DNA from: a virus
Strand: one strand, 5' to 3'
IMG/VR virus record: IMGVR_UViG_3300037558_003011
Location: 1 to 39,878 of that record
DNA length: 39,878 bases
This document shows, piece by piece, positions 7,000 to 15,167 of the stretch. The translations under genes and the position numbers were made by a program. How positions within the stretch are numbered: the first letter of the stretch is position 1; each line of letters opens with the position of its first letter. The notes below the pieces were generated by a model, which worked only from the letters and a program-made list of their open reading frames with translations, was not told the DNA's origin and did not search any database.

Positions 7000-7293
7000 A
7001 TGTTTAAACCATCGTTACAAAAGCTGATTAAAGACAGCTACTACGCCAAACATGTTCCGGCATTTATTCAAATTCCAGAGCTTGGTGCCATAGAAGAAGA
7101 CACCACCAAACCAATCCATGAGGCAACTCTGGATGATCTGGCCTTTGCCGCACAGGCTTTGGATAAAGAACAAAGCGCCATTTACAAGCGCTTGTCTGCC
7201 ATCCGTGAGCTTTATACGGAAGCACGTTCCAAAGGCGCATTAGGCGCTGAAAACATTGTGGACGCACTCTCCCGCAAAGGAGGTGCCCAATGA
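7000..7293 (+). CDS. Hypothetical phage protein, first gene of the replication operon
   Basis: A 97-residue soluble protein without a recognised domain. The second half is a predicted helical pair (LDDLAFAAQALDKEQSAIYKRLSAIRELYTEAR) that may form a coiled coil. ATG 7000 is preceded by TCAAGGAGG at a 4-base spacing, so I prefer it to an in-frame TTG at 6922 that would lie inside the leader structure. It overlaps the next gene by 4 nt. Position suggests a partner of the Sak4-like ATPase that follows. Confidence 0.8.
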   Translation: MFKPSLQKLIKDSYYAKHVPAFIQIPELGAIEEDTTKPIHEATLDDLAFAAQALDKEQSAIYKRLSAIRELYTEARSKGALGAENIVDALSRKGGAQ

Positions 7294-8189
7294 GCCTTCC
7301 TATCATCTCAGCCGATGAACGCTTGAAAGAAACCAAGGGCATTAAAGGGTGCATCTTCGGTAAAAGCGGTATCGGCAAAACATCACTGCTCTGGACGCTT
7401 CCCGCTGAAAAGACACTGTTCTTTGATCTTGAGGCTGGCGATCTGGCTATCGAAGGTTGGCAAGGCGATACCATCCGTCCGCGCACATGGCAGGACTGCC
7501 GTGATATTGCAGCCTTTATTGGCGGTCCAAACCCGGCTTTGCGTGATGAGCAGCCTTACAGCCAAGCCCATTATGATGCCGTCACGGCCAAGTATGGTGA
7601 TGCCGGAGCGCTAGATAAATACGACACGATCTTCATCGACAGTATCACCGTTGCGGGACGCTTGTGTTTCAACTGGTGCAAGGGCCAACCACAGGCATTT
7701 TCTGACAAAACAGGCAAACCCGACACACGTGGTGCTTACGGCCTGCATGGTCAGGAAATGATCGCGTGGCTTACGCATCTACAACACACACGCGGCAAGA
7801 ATATCTGGTTTGTCGGCATCTTGGACGAAAAGATCGACGATTTTAATCGCCGTTTCTTCCAGCCGCAAATTGAAGGCAGCAAAACCGCATTAGAGCTTCC
7901 CGGCATTGTCGATCAGGTCATCACCATGACCGAGATGACAAGCCCCGATGGCAAGTCATTCCGCGCCTTTATCTGCCACACCATCAATGATGCCGGATAT
8001 CCAGCCAAGGATCGCTCCGGTCGTCTTGATCTGATGGAAGAACCACATCTTGGCCGCCTCATGCAGAAGATTGCAGGCAAAGCCAAGCCTGCTGCCGAAC
8101 GCCTCACGTTCTCAATTGAACAGGACGCGCCTGCCAGCAGCACCCCTGATTCCCAACACAACAACGAAACACAAGGAGACCAAGAATGA
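7290..8189 (+). CDS. Sak4-like RecA-fold ATPase (recombination mediator)
   Basis: A 299-residue ATP-binding protein. Walker A is GKSGIGKTS at about 24-32 and Walker B is YDTIFIDSITVAG near 110. The core belongs to the phage AAA_24/Sak4 group of RecA-like single-strand annealing ATPases. The last 30 residues are polar and disordered. It starts with ATGA overlap on the preceding gene and ends with the same overlap on the next one. Its neighbour encodes a probable ssDNA-binding protein, and Sak4 proteins typically need such a partner. The expected role is annealing or strand exchange during phage replication. Confidence 0.85.
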   Translation: MSLPIISADERLKETKGIKGCIFGKSGIGKTSLLWTLPAEKTLFFDLEAGDLAIEGWQGDTIRPRTWQDCRDIAAFIGGPNPALRDEQPYSQAHYDAVTAKYGDAGALDKYDTIFIDSITVAGRLCFNWCKGQPQAFSDKTGKPDTRGAYGLHGQEMIAWLTHLQHTRGKNIWFVGILDEKIDDFNRRFFQPQIEGSKTALELPGIVDQVITMTEMTSPDGKSFRAFICHTINDAGYPAKDRSGRLDLMEEPHLGRLMQKIAGKAKPAAERLTFSIEQDAPASSTPDSQHNNETQGDQE

Positions 8190-8776
8190 GTTGGAACGAT
8201 TTTAATAGTGCAGATGATCAAAGCGGATTTGATGTCATCCCCAAAGGAACGCTGGCTAAGGTCCGTATGACCATTAAGCCCGGTGGCCATGATGATGCAT
8301 CACAAGGCTGGACGGGTGGCTGGGCCACGCGCAGCAATACCACAGGTGCCGTCTATTTGAACTGTGAATTTGTGGTGCTGGAAGGCAAATATGCCCGCCG
8401 CAAAATCTGGAGCCTGATCGGGCTTTATAGTGCCAAAGGACCGGACTGGGCTAATATTGGCCGCGCCTTTATCAAAGGGATATTGAACTCCTCTCGCGGC
8501 GTGTCCAACAAGGATAATTCGCCAGCCGCCCAGAATGCTCGCCGTATCAACGGCCTTGGTGATCTGGATGGCGTCGAGTTTGTAGCTCGGATTGATATTG
8601 AGAAAGATCAAAACGGTGACGACAAGAACGTCATCAAACTGGCTATCACACCGGACAACAAGGAATACGCCTCTCTCATGGGCGCTGTATCCGGTGCGGC
8701 TTCTGCGCCTCAGTCCAATAGTGATCAGTCCGCATCTGCGAGTTCTGCCAGCAACCTGCCGTCATGGGCGCAATGA
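8186..8776 (+). CDS. Probable phage single-strand DNA-binding protein (DUF669-like)
   Basis: A 196-residue protein with a beta-rich core and a flexible Ala/Ser-rich tail (SGAASAPQSNSDQSASASSA) ending in NLPSWAQ, the architecture of an SSB with a partner-binding tip. Core segments include AKVRMTIKPGG, YLNCEFVVLEGKYARRKIW and GVEFVARIDIEKD, similar to phage DUF669-type proteins. Coupling to the Sak4-like ATPase gene (4-nt overlap) supports the role. The assignment rests on layout and context rather than a sure sequence motif. Confidence 0.65.
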   Translation: MSWNDFNSADDQSGFDVIPKGTLAKVRMTIKPGGHDDASQGWTGGWATRSNTTGAVYLNCEFVVLEGKYARRKIWSLIGLYSAKGPDWANIGRAFIKGILNSSRGVSNKDNSPAAQNARRINGLGDLDGVEFVARIDIEKDQNGDDKNVIKLAITPDNKEYASLMGAVSGAASAPQSNSDQSASASSASNLPSWAQ

Positions 8777-8788
8777 TAAGGGGGCGGC

Positions 8789-10453
8789 ATGTTACTCAGA
8801 CCAAGACAAAAGGAGCTCGTCTCCAAGACTGTTGATGCGCTTTACACCCACGGCAACACGCTAGCGGTCGCACCAACAGGTGCAGGCAAGACGATCATGC
8901 TATCAGCAGTGCTGGGACGCATGTTTGACCGCGATATTGAGCGTGCCTGCGTGCTTGCTCACCGTGATGAGCTGACCTTTCAAAATGAAGGCAAGTTCAA
9001 GCGCGTAAACCCATCCATTTCCACCAGTATTTTTAATGCGAATGAGAAAAGTTGGGATGGCCAAGTGGCCTTTGCCATGGTGCAAACCCTCTCGCGGGAG
9101 AGCAATCTGCGCTCATTGCCATCGCTGGATGCGTTGGTGATTGATGAAGCCCATCATGCCAGAGCCGACAGCTATATGCGGGTGATTGAGCACGCTCAAA
9201 ACATCAATCCAAACATGAAGCTTCTGGGCATGACCGCCACGCCGAACCGTGGTGATAAAAAAGGTCTGCGCCCGATATTCTCCAACGTGTCGGACCAGAT
9301 CACGGTCAAAGAGCTGATCGCTTCCGGTCACCTTGTGCCGCCGCGCACCTTTGTCATGAATGTCGGTGTTCAGGAAGAGCTGAGTAAAGTCCGTAAAACT
9401 GCCCTTGATTATGATATGGGCGCGGTTGCCGACATCATGAACACCCGCCCGATCAATGATGCGGTGGTTCAGCACTGGAAGGAAAAAGCCGGAGACCGTC
9501 AAACCGTCGTATTTTGCTCAACCGTCGAGCATGCGCGAGATGTCATGGCCAGCTTTATCAGTGCAGGCATTGCCACAGGCATGATCTGGGGTGATATGAG
9601 TGAAACAGATCGCGCTGATACCTTGGCAGCTTACGGCAAAGGCGATCTGCAAGTCATCGTGAATGTCGCGGTACTGACTGAAGGCTGGGATCACCCGCCA
9701 ACATCCTGCATCGTTTTACTGCGACCAAGTTCCTACAAATCCACAATGATCCAGATGATTGGGCGTGGGTTGCGAACAGTCGACCCGGCTGAGTTCCCCG
9801 GCATCATTAAAAAAGACTGCGTTGTGCTGGACTTCGGCACATCGACACTGATGCATGGCTCGCTGGAACAGGAAGTCCAGCTGGATGATCAGTTTATTGA
9901 AGGTGATGCGCCCTATAAAGACTGCCCGGAATGCGGCGCTGATGTGCCGCTCGCCAGTAAGGAATGTCCGCTATGTGGCTATATCTGGGAAGGACAGCCA
10001 GAGGCTGACACCACGCAGACCGCCGATTTCCACATGACGGAGATCGACATTCTCAAACGCTCCAGCTTCCTTTGGTGCGATTTGCGTGGTGATGATCAGT
10101 ATTTCATTGCAACCGGCTTTGAGGCTTGGGGCGGCGTCTTTTACCGCGATGGCGAATGGTACGCCGTTGGTGGTCGCAAAAACCATGCGGTTAAGCTCTT
10201 GGCTGCGGGTGAACGTATTGTGTGCTTCGCCGCTGCCGATGACTGGATTAACCTGTTTGAAACCGAAAGCGCTGCTCACAAAACCAAGAACTGGTTGCAC
10301 CAGCCTGCCACCGAAAAACAGCTGCGTCATCTTCCTCCTGAATACCGCAATGATTACAGCCTGACCCGTTACAAGGCATCCGCGCTGATGACCATGCGGT
10401 TTAACAACACGGCCATCCGTCAGGTCATTGAAAACGGGAGGATCGCCGCATGA
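8789..10453 (+). CDS. SF2 DEAD/DEAH-type helicase with zinc finger
   Basis: A 554-residue superfamily 2 helicase. Motif I is APTGAGKT (28-35), motif II is IDEAHHA, motif III is GMTATP and motif VI is QMIGRGLR. Between motifs lie the usual VFCSTVEHA (Ia/IV region) and LTEGWDHPP (V). After the core, CPECG and CPLCG form a four-cysteine zinc knuckle. The last 150 residues are an unassigned C-terminal domain. The RBS is GGGGGCGG before ATG 8789. It resembles phage UvsW/RadD-like helicases and would unwind or remodel replication and recombination intermediates. Confidence 0.93.
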   Translation: MLLRPRQKELVSKTVDALYTHGNTLAVAPTGAGKTIMLSAVLGRMFDRDIERACVLAHRDELTFQNEGKFKRVNPSISTSIFNANEKSWDGQVAFAMVQTLSRESNLRSLPSLDALVIDEAHHARADSYMRVIEHAQNINPNMKLLGMTATPNRGDKKGLRPIFSNVSDQITVKELIASGHLVPPRTFVMNVGVQEELSKVRKTALDYDMGAVADIMNTRPINDAVVQHWKEKAGDRQTVVFCSTVEHARDVMASFISAGIATGMIWGDMSETDRADTLAAYGKGDLQVIVNVAVLTEGWDHPPTSCIVLLRPSSYKSTMIQMIGRGLRTVDPAEFPGIIKKDCVVLDFGTSTLMHGSLEQEVQLDDQFIEGDAPYKDCPECGADVPLASKECPLCGYIWEGQPEADTTQTADFHMTEIDILKRSSFLWCDLRGDDQYFIATGFEAWGGVFYRDGEWYAVGGRKNHAVKLLAAGERIVCFAAADDWINLFETESAAHKTKNWLHQPATEKQLRHLPPEYRNDYSLTRYKASALMTMRFNNTAIRQVIENGRIAA

Positions 10454-10644
10454 TTGATCCTACCGATTTTGAACGTGATTGCATGAATAAGGCTCTGCGT
10501 CCCCTTGGCGAATATGTCGCCGAGATTGGCACCGACAAAGCCTTCCAAGATTTAACCCGTGAGCAAGTCCTGACGCTGATTGAAGTCGTTGTGACGGCCT
10601 ACATGGACGAGCTTTCCAAAAGCTCGGAGGAGATTCCGTTTTAG
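10450..10644 (+). CDS. Small acidic hypothetical protein
   Basis: A 64-residue acidic, helical protein with no family that I can name. It overlaps the helicase stop by 4 nt (ATGA) and its own stop is immediately followed by the next ATG, so it is embedded in a tightly coupled operon. The C-terminus SEEIPF resembles the acidic-hydrophobic tips of SSB-like proteins that recruit partners. A small adaptor of the replication apparatus is possible, but there is no direct evidence. Confidence 0.75.
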   Translation: MIDPTDFERDCMNKALRPLGEYVAEIGTDKAFQDLTREQVLTLIEVVVTAYMDELSKSSEEIPF

Positions 10645-11397
10645 ATGCTTGATTTTAACCACAGGCCCAGTTTTACCGAGCGTGTGTCTGAATTGATTGA
10701 TCAGGCATTGTGCGCGGAACATAAAGCCCAGCCAGAACGCGATTATCTGGGGGCTTCCCGCCTCGGGGAAAACTGCAGCCGCAAATTACAGTACGAATAT
10801 ACCAACACGCCTAAAGACGAAGGCTTTTCCGGTCAGACTTTACGGATATTTGCCGCAGGACATGTATTTGAAGATCTGGCTATTCGCTGGCTACGCCTTG
10901 CCGGGTTTGAACTTTTCACTGAAAAACCGAATGGCTATCAGTTTGGTTTTTCTGTCGCCGATGGCCGCATCCGTGGTCATGTCGACGGCATTATTAATGG
11001 CGCACCCGAAGCACTGGGCCTGACATTCCCGATGCTTTGGGAGTGCAAGTCGCTGAATGCCAAGTCATGGAAAGACACCGTCAAACGCGGCGTTGCTAAA
11101 TCAAAGCCTGTCTATGCCGCGCAGATGGCCACCTACCAAGCCTATATGGAAGGCAGTGTGCCGGGCATCAGTAAAAACCCGGCACTATTCACGGCCATTA
11201 ATAAAGATACGGCAGAGCTGCATTTTGAGCTTGTGCCTTTTGATGCCAGCCTTGCTCAAAAGGTCAGTGATGGTGCGGTGACCATCTTAAAAGCAGCCGA
11301 GGCTGGTGAATTATTGCCGCGCCATACCGCTGATCCTGAACATTTTGAATGTCGTTTCTGTGCCTACCGCAATCGATGCTGGGAGGTGCCTGCATGA
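10645..11397 (+). CDS. Cas4/RecB-like PD-(D/E)XK nuclease
   Basis: A 250-residue nuclease of the PD-(D/E)XK superfamily. The active-site strands are GHVDGIING and LWECKSLN, followed by the QxxxY motif in AAQMATYQAYM. Cysteines 44, 236, 239 and 245 (CSRK near the N-terminus; CRFCAYRNRC at the end) match the iron-sulfur cluster arrangement of Cas4 and AddB. Phage enzymes of this type act as 5'-3' exonucleases that feed single strands to an annealing protein, which fits the Sak4-like ATPase upstream. There is no CRISPR array nearby, so a replication role is more likely than an adaptation role. Confidence 0.9.
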   Translation: MLDFNHRPSFTERVSELIDQALCAEHKAQPERDYLGASRLGENCSRKLQYEYTNTPKDEGFSGQTLRIFAAGHVFEDLAIRWLRLAGFELFTEKPNGYQFGFSVADGRIRGHVDGIINGAPEALGLTFPMLWECKSLNAKSWKDTVKRGVAKSKPVYAAQMATYQAYMEGSVPGISKNPALFTAINKDTAELHFELVPFDASLAQKVSDGAVTILKAAEAGELLPRHTADPEHFECRFCAYRNRCWEVPA

Positions 11398-13583
11398 CAG
11401 TAAGCTGGTCCGACTTCAACGATGCGCCAAGCCAATATCCGGAATTTAAAGACGCTACTGTTCCAACGGATGATATCCGTCAGCAACTGATTGGACGGCT
11501 GGATCAAGTCTTGTCTTACTTGCTGCCTGCAGGCCGCATCAAACGCGGCGTGTATGAGATCGGTGATATTCAAGGCAGTAAGGGTGACAGCCTCAAGATT
11601 GAGCTGAATAGCGGCAAGGCTGGCATGTGGCATGATTTTGCCACGGGCGAAGGCGGTGACATCTTTGATCTGTGGGCTGCTTGTCACAATCTGGATACCA
11701 AACATCAATTCCCGCAAGTGGTCAGCTCAGCCAGTGAATGGCTTGGACTGGCTTCACCTGCGCCGATGCCTATTCCTCAAAATAAATCTGCTAAACATAT
11801 CCCCGAGGATGAGCTTGGCCCACATACAGCCAAATGGGACTATCTGGACGGTGATGGCAAACTGATTGCCTGCGTCTATCGCTATGATACAGCCGATGGC
11901 AAGGAATTCAGGCCATGGGATGTGCTGGCAAAAAAGCACCGCGCTCCCACACCAAGACCGCTTTTTAACCAGCCGGGTCTCAAGGAAAACCAGCATGTGG
12001 TGCTGGTCGAAGGCGAGAAAGCTGCTGAAGCTTTGATGACCCTTGGCATCACCGCTACAACAGCGATGAATGGCGCGAAAGCCCCACCGGAAAAAACAGA
12101 CTGGTCACCGCTTAAAGACAAGCACCTGCTGATCTGGCCGGATCATGATGAGGCTGGTCGCGCTTATGCCGAGGCCGTCAGCACATATCTTGGCTCGCAA
12201 GGTATTGCTGCCTCACTCACCGTTCTGGATGTACCAAATGATAAGCCCGAAAAATGGGACGCAGCCGATGCTGTGTCTGAGGGCTTGGACATACGTGCCT
12301 TTATTGCTGAGTGCATCAAAACCGAAAAAGCCGCTGTCACCGCTGTGCCTGCCTTCACGGTTGGGCATTTTCTCGATGACACATCGCCCATGCCGGAAGA
12401 TCTGATCCTGCCGCGTGTGTTAACGCCGGGTGGGCTGATGGTCTTCGGCGGTGCGCCCAAGGTCGGCAAGAGTGATTTTCTGCTCTCGTTGCTGGCCCAT
12501 ATGGCGGCGGGCGTTCCCTTCCTTGGCATGAAGCCACCACGCCCTTTGCGGATATTTTATCTGCAGGCAGAGATTGGCTACCACTATTTACGCGAGCGCC
12601 TACAAAACATGGCGTTTGATAAAAACTTGTTGCCATTGGTTCGTAAAAATCTGGTTGTCACGCCGCAATTTAAGATGCTGCTCAATGATCATGGCGTGGC
12701 CGCCACCTGTGAATCTATTCGTAGCCATTTTAGCGATCTAGGCGTTGATATTATCGTTGTTGATCCGCTGCGTAATGTGTTTGACGGCGGCGAAGGTGAT
12801 GCAGGTGAAAATGATAATGCCGCCATGCTATTTTTCTTGCAGCAACGGCTCGATGCTTTGCGTGATGCCGTTAATTCTGACGCCGGGATCATCCTTGCCC
12901 ACCACACACGCAAAATCCAAAAGAAGCAGCTGGAAGAAGATCCGTTTCAGGCACTCTCCGGTGCGAGCAGCTTGCGAGGCTATTACACGACCGGGCTGAT
13001 CATGTTCCAGCCGGATGAAAACCAGTCTTATCGTCAGCTGATTTTTGAACTGCGAAACGGCCCACGCCTGCGCTCCAAAGTGATCGATAAGGTCGATGGT
13101 GCGTGGCAAGAGATGGAATACAGCTCGGATCGTTTGGTCAATCGCGACTATGGCCAGAAGCTGGATGCGGAGCGCCGTCGCAAGCGCGATGTCATCCTTG
13201 AAATCATCTATGCAGAATCCCGCGCTGGTCGTGTCTACACGATGAACCAGTTTTGTCAGGCGTTTGAAAACCGCGCCGGGCTTGGCGGCAAAGACACCAT
13301 TCGTGGTCGCTTGGATGTGCTCTCCACAAAGGGCTACGTCAAGTTTTTCAAGGATGCAGACAATTACGGTCTGAGCAGTCCCTCTCGTACCAAATACGGC
13401 TTTTTGTGCGTTGAAGATATGCATCTTGGCACTGGTGAAGAGATGGTTGACCCGCACACAGGCGAAGTCTCTGCCAAGCTGCAAGCGGTCTATCCAACTC
13501 ATTACAAATGCCGCCAAACAGCAGCCGTTCTGCCTGTCGAGAACCCTCGTGTGTGGATTTATGACGAGGAGGATCAGGCATGA
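11394..13583 (+). CDS. Primase-helicase: TOPRIM domain fused to RecA-like ATPase
   Basis: A 729-residue replication protein. The N-terminal domain (1-110) contains a DNA-binding section with WHDFATGEGGDIFDLW. A TOPRIM domain starts near 204 (VVLVEGEKAAEAL) with the acidic pair in WPDHDEAGRA. A RepA/AAA_25-type ATPase follows, with Walker A GGAPKVGKS near 353 and Walker B-like DIIVVDPLRN, then ILAHHTRK. The C-terminal region is probably a winged helix. ATG 11394 is preferred over an upstream in-frame ATG at 11349 because GGGAGG lies 7 bases before it and it gives the usual 4-nt overlap. It would prime and unwind at the phage origin; the repeat cluster immediately downstream may be that origin. 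Confidence 0.92.
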   Translation: MTVSWSDFNDAPSQYPEFKDATVPTDDIRQQLIGRLDQVLSYLLPAGRIKRGVYEIGDIQGSKGDSLKIELNSGKAGMWHDFATGEGGDIFDLWAACHNLDTKHQFPQVVSSASEWLGLASPAPMPIPQNKSAKHIPEDELGPHTAKWDYLDGDGKLIACVYRYDTADGKEFRPWDVLAKKHRAPTPRPLFNQPGLKENQHVVLVEGEKAAEALMTLGITATTAMNGAKAPPEKTDWSPLKDKHLLIWPDHDEAGRAYAEAVSTYLGSQGIAASLTVLDVPNDKPEKWDAADAVSEGLDIRAFIAECIKTEKAAVTAVPAFTVGHFLDDTSPMPEDLILPRVLTPGGLMVFGGAPKVGKSDFLLSLLAHMAAGVPFLGMKPPRPLRIFYLQAEIGYHYLRERLQNMAFDKNLLPLVRKNLVVTPQFKMLLNDHGVAATCESIRSHFSDLGVDIIVVDPLRNVFDGGEGDAGENDNAAMLFFLQQRLDALRDAVNSDAGIILAHHTRKIQKKQLEEDPFQALSGASSLRGYYTTGLIMFQPDENQSYRQLIFELRNGPRLRSKVIDKVDGAWQEMEYSSDRLVNRDYGQKLDAERRRKRDVILEIIYAESRAGRVYTMNQFCQAFENRAGLGGKDTIRGRLDVLSTKGYVKFFKDADNYGLSSPSRTKYGFLCVEDMHLGTGEEMVDPHTGEVSAKLQAVYPTHYKCRQTAAVLPVENPRVWIYDEEDQA

Positions 13584-13648
13584 CAAACCAGCCCCAAAAC
13601 ACCCGCAAAAACCAATTTTCCCAGCCGGGAAAAATGGTCTGTCACGCT

Positions 13649-13832
13649 CCCAAACTGGAGCAGTTTCGGCCCAATCTGAAACTGCAGCAAGTCTGCCCAA
13701 ACTGGAAAACGCCAGCCATATCAACGGTTTCAGCGCAGTTTCGGCCCAGATTCCAGTTTTGGTCATCCAGTTTCGTTCCAAACTGCCCAAACTGGCGGGA
13801 AAGCCTTTTATTTCAAGGCTTAGCCAGTTTGG
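13649..13832. repeat. Cluster of CCAAACTGG-type repeats (candidate origin or operator array)
   Basis: CCCAAACTGG occurs at 13649, 13696 and 13786. CCAGTTTGG occurs at 13824, and variants CCAGTTTTGG at 13753, CCAGTTTCG at 13767 and CCAAACTGC at 13778 lie in both orientations. GCAGTTTCGGCCCA is repeated exactly at 13660-13673 and 13735-13748. CAGTTTC (13661-13667) faces GAAACTG (13678-13684). Such short, two-directional repeats next to a primase gene resemble iterons. They are found nowhere else that I noticed in the window. Confidence 0.7.
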
Positions 13833-13854
13833 AAGTGTTTAGGAAAAAGACTCC

Positions 13855-13895
13855 CTCTCCCTACGGGAGAGAGTGCCCCTATGGGGGCAACTCTC
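13855..13895. promoter_or_regulatory. GC-rich hairpins before the resolvase gene
   Basis: GAGAGTGCCCC (13869-13879) pairs with GGGGC and ACTCTC (13884-13888, 13890-13895) with one bulge. An alternative hairpin pairs CTCTCC (13855-13860) with GGAGAG (13866-13871). The two are mutually exclusive. They may act as an attenuator-like pair or as part of the origin region. Confidence 0.4.
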
Positions 13896-13957
13896 CCCGG
13901 TCGAGGGTTTTGTGTGTGCTCATTTCATCTTTCTCAACAACCAAACAGGAGGTCTCC

Positions 13958-14443
13958 ATGGAAAAAACCAACCAACCCATTTTGCTCAGTCTCGATCTGG
14001 GCACAGCCACAGGGTGGGCGCTCTCAAACAAACATGGACGCATCATGAGCGGCACAGCACATTTTCGTCCCCGTCGCTTTGAGGGTGGTGGCATGCGTTA
14101 TCTGCGCTTTGAACGCTGGCTGAATGAAACCCGCGATGTGTCTGGTGAGATCAGCGCGGTCTATTTCGAAGAAGTCCGCAGGCATCTCGGTGTCGACGCT
14201 GCCCATGCTTACGGCGGCTTTCTGGCATCACTTACCGCATGGTGTGAGGAGCACAGCATCCCTTACGAAGGCGTTCCTGTCGGCACGATCAAGAAGTTCA
14301 TCACAGGCAAAGGCAATGCGGGCAAACAGGCTGTTATCGCTGCCGTCAAAGCCCTTGGCCACCAGCCCGAAGATGACAATGAAGCTGATGCGCTGGCTCT
14401 CCTGCATTTTGCTCGTGAACAGATGATGGGAGGCCAGTCATGA
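13958..14443 (+). CDS. RuvC-like Holliday junction resolvase
   Basis: A 161-residue RNase H-fold nuclease. The first strand LLSLDLGTATGWA carries Asp13. FEEV (Glu71/72) follows the third-strand region, and DDNEADALALL supplies Asp140 and Asp144, giving the D-E-D-D pattern of RuvC-type metal sites. GKGNAGKQAVI is the helix also seen in phage RuvC homologues. The RBS AGGAGG is seven bases before ATG 13958, which is why I start here and not at 13580. It would cut branched DNA before packaging. Confidence 0.88.
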   Translation: MEKTNQPILLSLDLGTATGWALSNKHGRIMSGTAHFRPRRFEGGGMRYLRFERWLNETRDVSGEISAVYFEEVRRHLGVDAAHAYGGFLASLTAWCEEHSIPYEGVPVGTIKKFITGKGNAGKQAVIAAVKALGHQPEDDNEADALALLHFAREQMMGGQS

Positions 14444-14703
14444 GACATGCCAATCGACTTTTGGAGGAAGCCACACGCACGCTGGCAGATCGTGGTGAAA
14501 GCTATGGATCGCCGCAGCCGCTATTTGAAAACGTGGCCAAACGCTGGTCATTGACATTAGGCACAGAGGTGAGCGCCGCACAGGTCGTTCTCTGCCTGAT
14601 TGAGCTGAAGTTAGCTCGACTAAACAGCAATTCCAAGCATCATGACAGCATGGTTGATGTCGCAGGATATGCAGGAATTTTAAATGAAATCAATAATAAC
14701 TAA
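14440..14703 (+). CDS. DUF6378-type protein
   Basis: An 87-residue helical protein with the family blocks LADRGESYGSPQPLFENVAKRW, LCLIELKLARL and HHDSMVDVAGYAGIL. Proteins of this type are common in phage early regions and resemble small MazG-like helical bundles, but their role is unknown. It overlaps the resolvase by 4 nt. Confidence 0.8.
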   Translation: MRHANRLLEEATRTLADRGESYGSPQPLFENVAKRWSLTLGTEVSAAQVVLCLIELKLARLNSNSKHHDSMVDVAGYAGILNEINNN

Positions 14704-14713
14704 GGAGGTTCGT

Positions 14714-15097
14714 ATGGATCAAAACTGGACAGAAAAAGACGTGGCTAATCAATTTGAAGAAGCAATTACAACGCTGAACAGATTACCCGCCGTTCGCGTG
14801 CAAGGCTATTTCAACTCATGGCCTGATGTTATCAGAACGCAGGAGGAAATCGATGCGAGTGAGCCGATGCCACTGCGCCTTCGTGCTACCCCTGATCAGA
14901 TCACACGCATGGAACAAACCTTGCGCTGGGCCATTTGGGTGGAGGTTAACGAGCGCAAACTGATCTGGCACCGCGCTGCACGTAAGCCGTGGAAAACGAT
15001 CTGCTGGGAGCTTGGCTGTGACCGCAGCACAGCATGGCGTAAATGGAGTATCGCGCTGGCTAAAATTGCTGCGCGTTTGAATGCAGGACAGAAGTAA
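14714..15097 (+). CDS. DUF6362-like HTH protein
   Basis: A 127-residue protein. The C-terminal part has a helix-turn-helix-like segment, RAARKPWKTICWELGCDRSTAWRKWSIAL. The N-terminal part has QFEEAITTLNRLPAVRVQGYFNSWPDV. The layout matches the phage DUF6362 family. ATG 14714 follows TAAGGAGGTTCG, a strong RBS; an upstream in-frame ATG at 14684 is less likely. It is the last gene of the early operon and probably a DNA-binding regulator of late expression, but this is inferred from position. Confidence 0.8.
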   Translation: MDQNWTEKDVANQFEEAITTLNRLPAVRVQGYFNSWPDVIRTQEEIDASEPMPLRLRATPDQITRMEQTLRWAIWVEVNERKLIWHRAARKPWKTICWELGCDRSTAWRKWSIALAKIAARLNAGQK

Positions 15098-15099
15098 GC

Positions 15100-15147
15100 T
15101 GTTGCAACACATTAGTATTCGACACTTGCAACATTTTTCGCTATCCT
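15100..15147 (+). promoter_or_regulatory. Possible promoter and TTGCAACA repeats
   Basis: TGTTGCAACA (15100-15109) is a perfect palindrome and TTGCAACA recurs at 15126-15133, 24 bases on. A loose -10 (TATCCT, 15142-15147) stands 17 bases after TCGACA. The gap between the early operon and the methyltransferase needs a promoter, but these boxes are weak. Confidence 0.35.
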
Positions 15148-15167
15148 GAAAGGCATAATCGGCAGAC

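Larger units (their letters stand above)
13580..13957 (+). other. Possible short reading frame through the repeat cluster
   Basis: An ATG at 13580 overlaps the primase stop (ATGA) and is preceded by GAGGAGG, a good ribosome binding site. The frame stays open through the repeats and joins the resolvase gene in frame. The encoded peptide is rich in Gln, Pro, Asn and Trp and repeats the pattern CPNW and QFRP, which merely mirrors the DNA repeats. It may be a translated spacer, an N-terminal extension or a small peptide gene; the resolvase fold needs none of it. Confidence 0.3.

Noticed and set aside
12828-13790. Minus-strand frame of 320 codons
   Set aside because: It lies antisense to the well-supported primase gene, has no RBS or family resemblance and no operon partner.
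13649-13832. CRISPR array
   Set aside because: Repeats are about 10 bases, irregularly spaced and in both orientations; there are no regular spacers and no cas operon. The Cas4-like nuclease alone is a common phage replication enzyme.
13411-13842. Second plus-strand frame over the end of the primase gene and the repeats
   Set aside because: It starts inside the primase gene in another frame without an RBS, and its repeats only mirror the DNA repeats.
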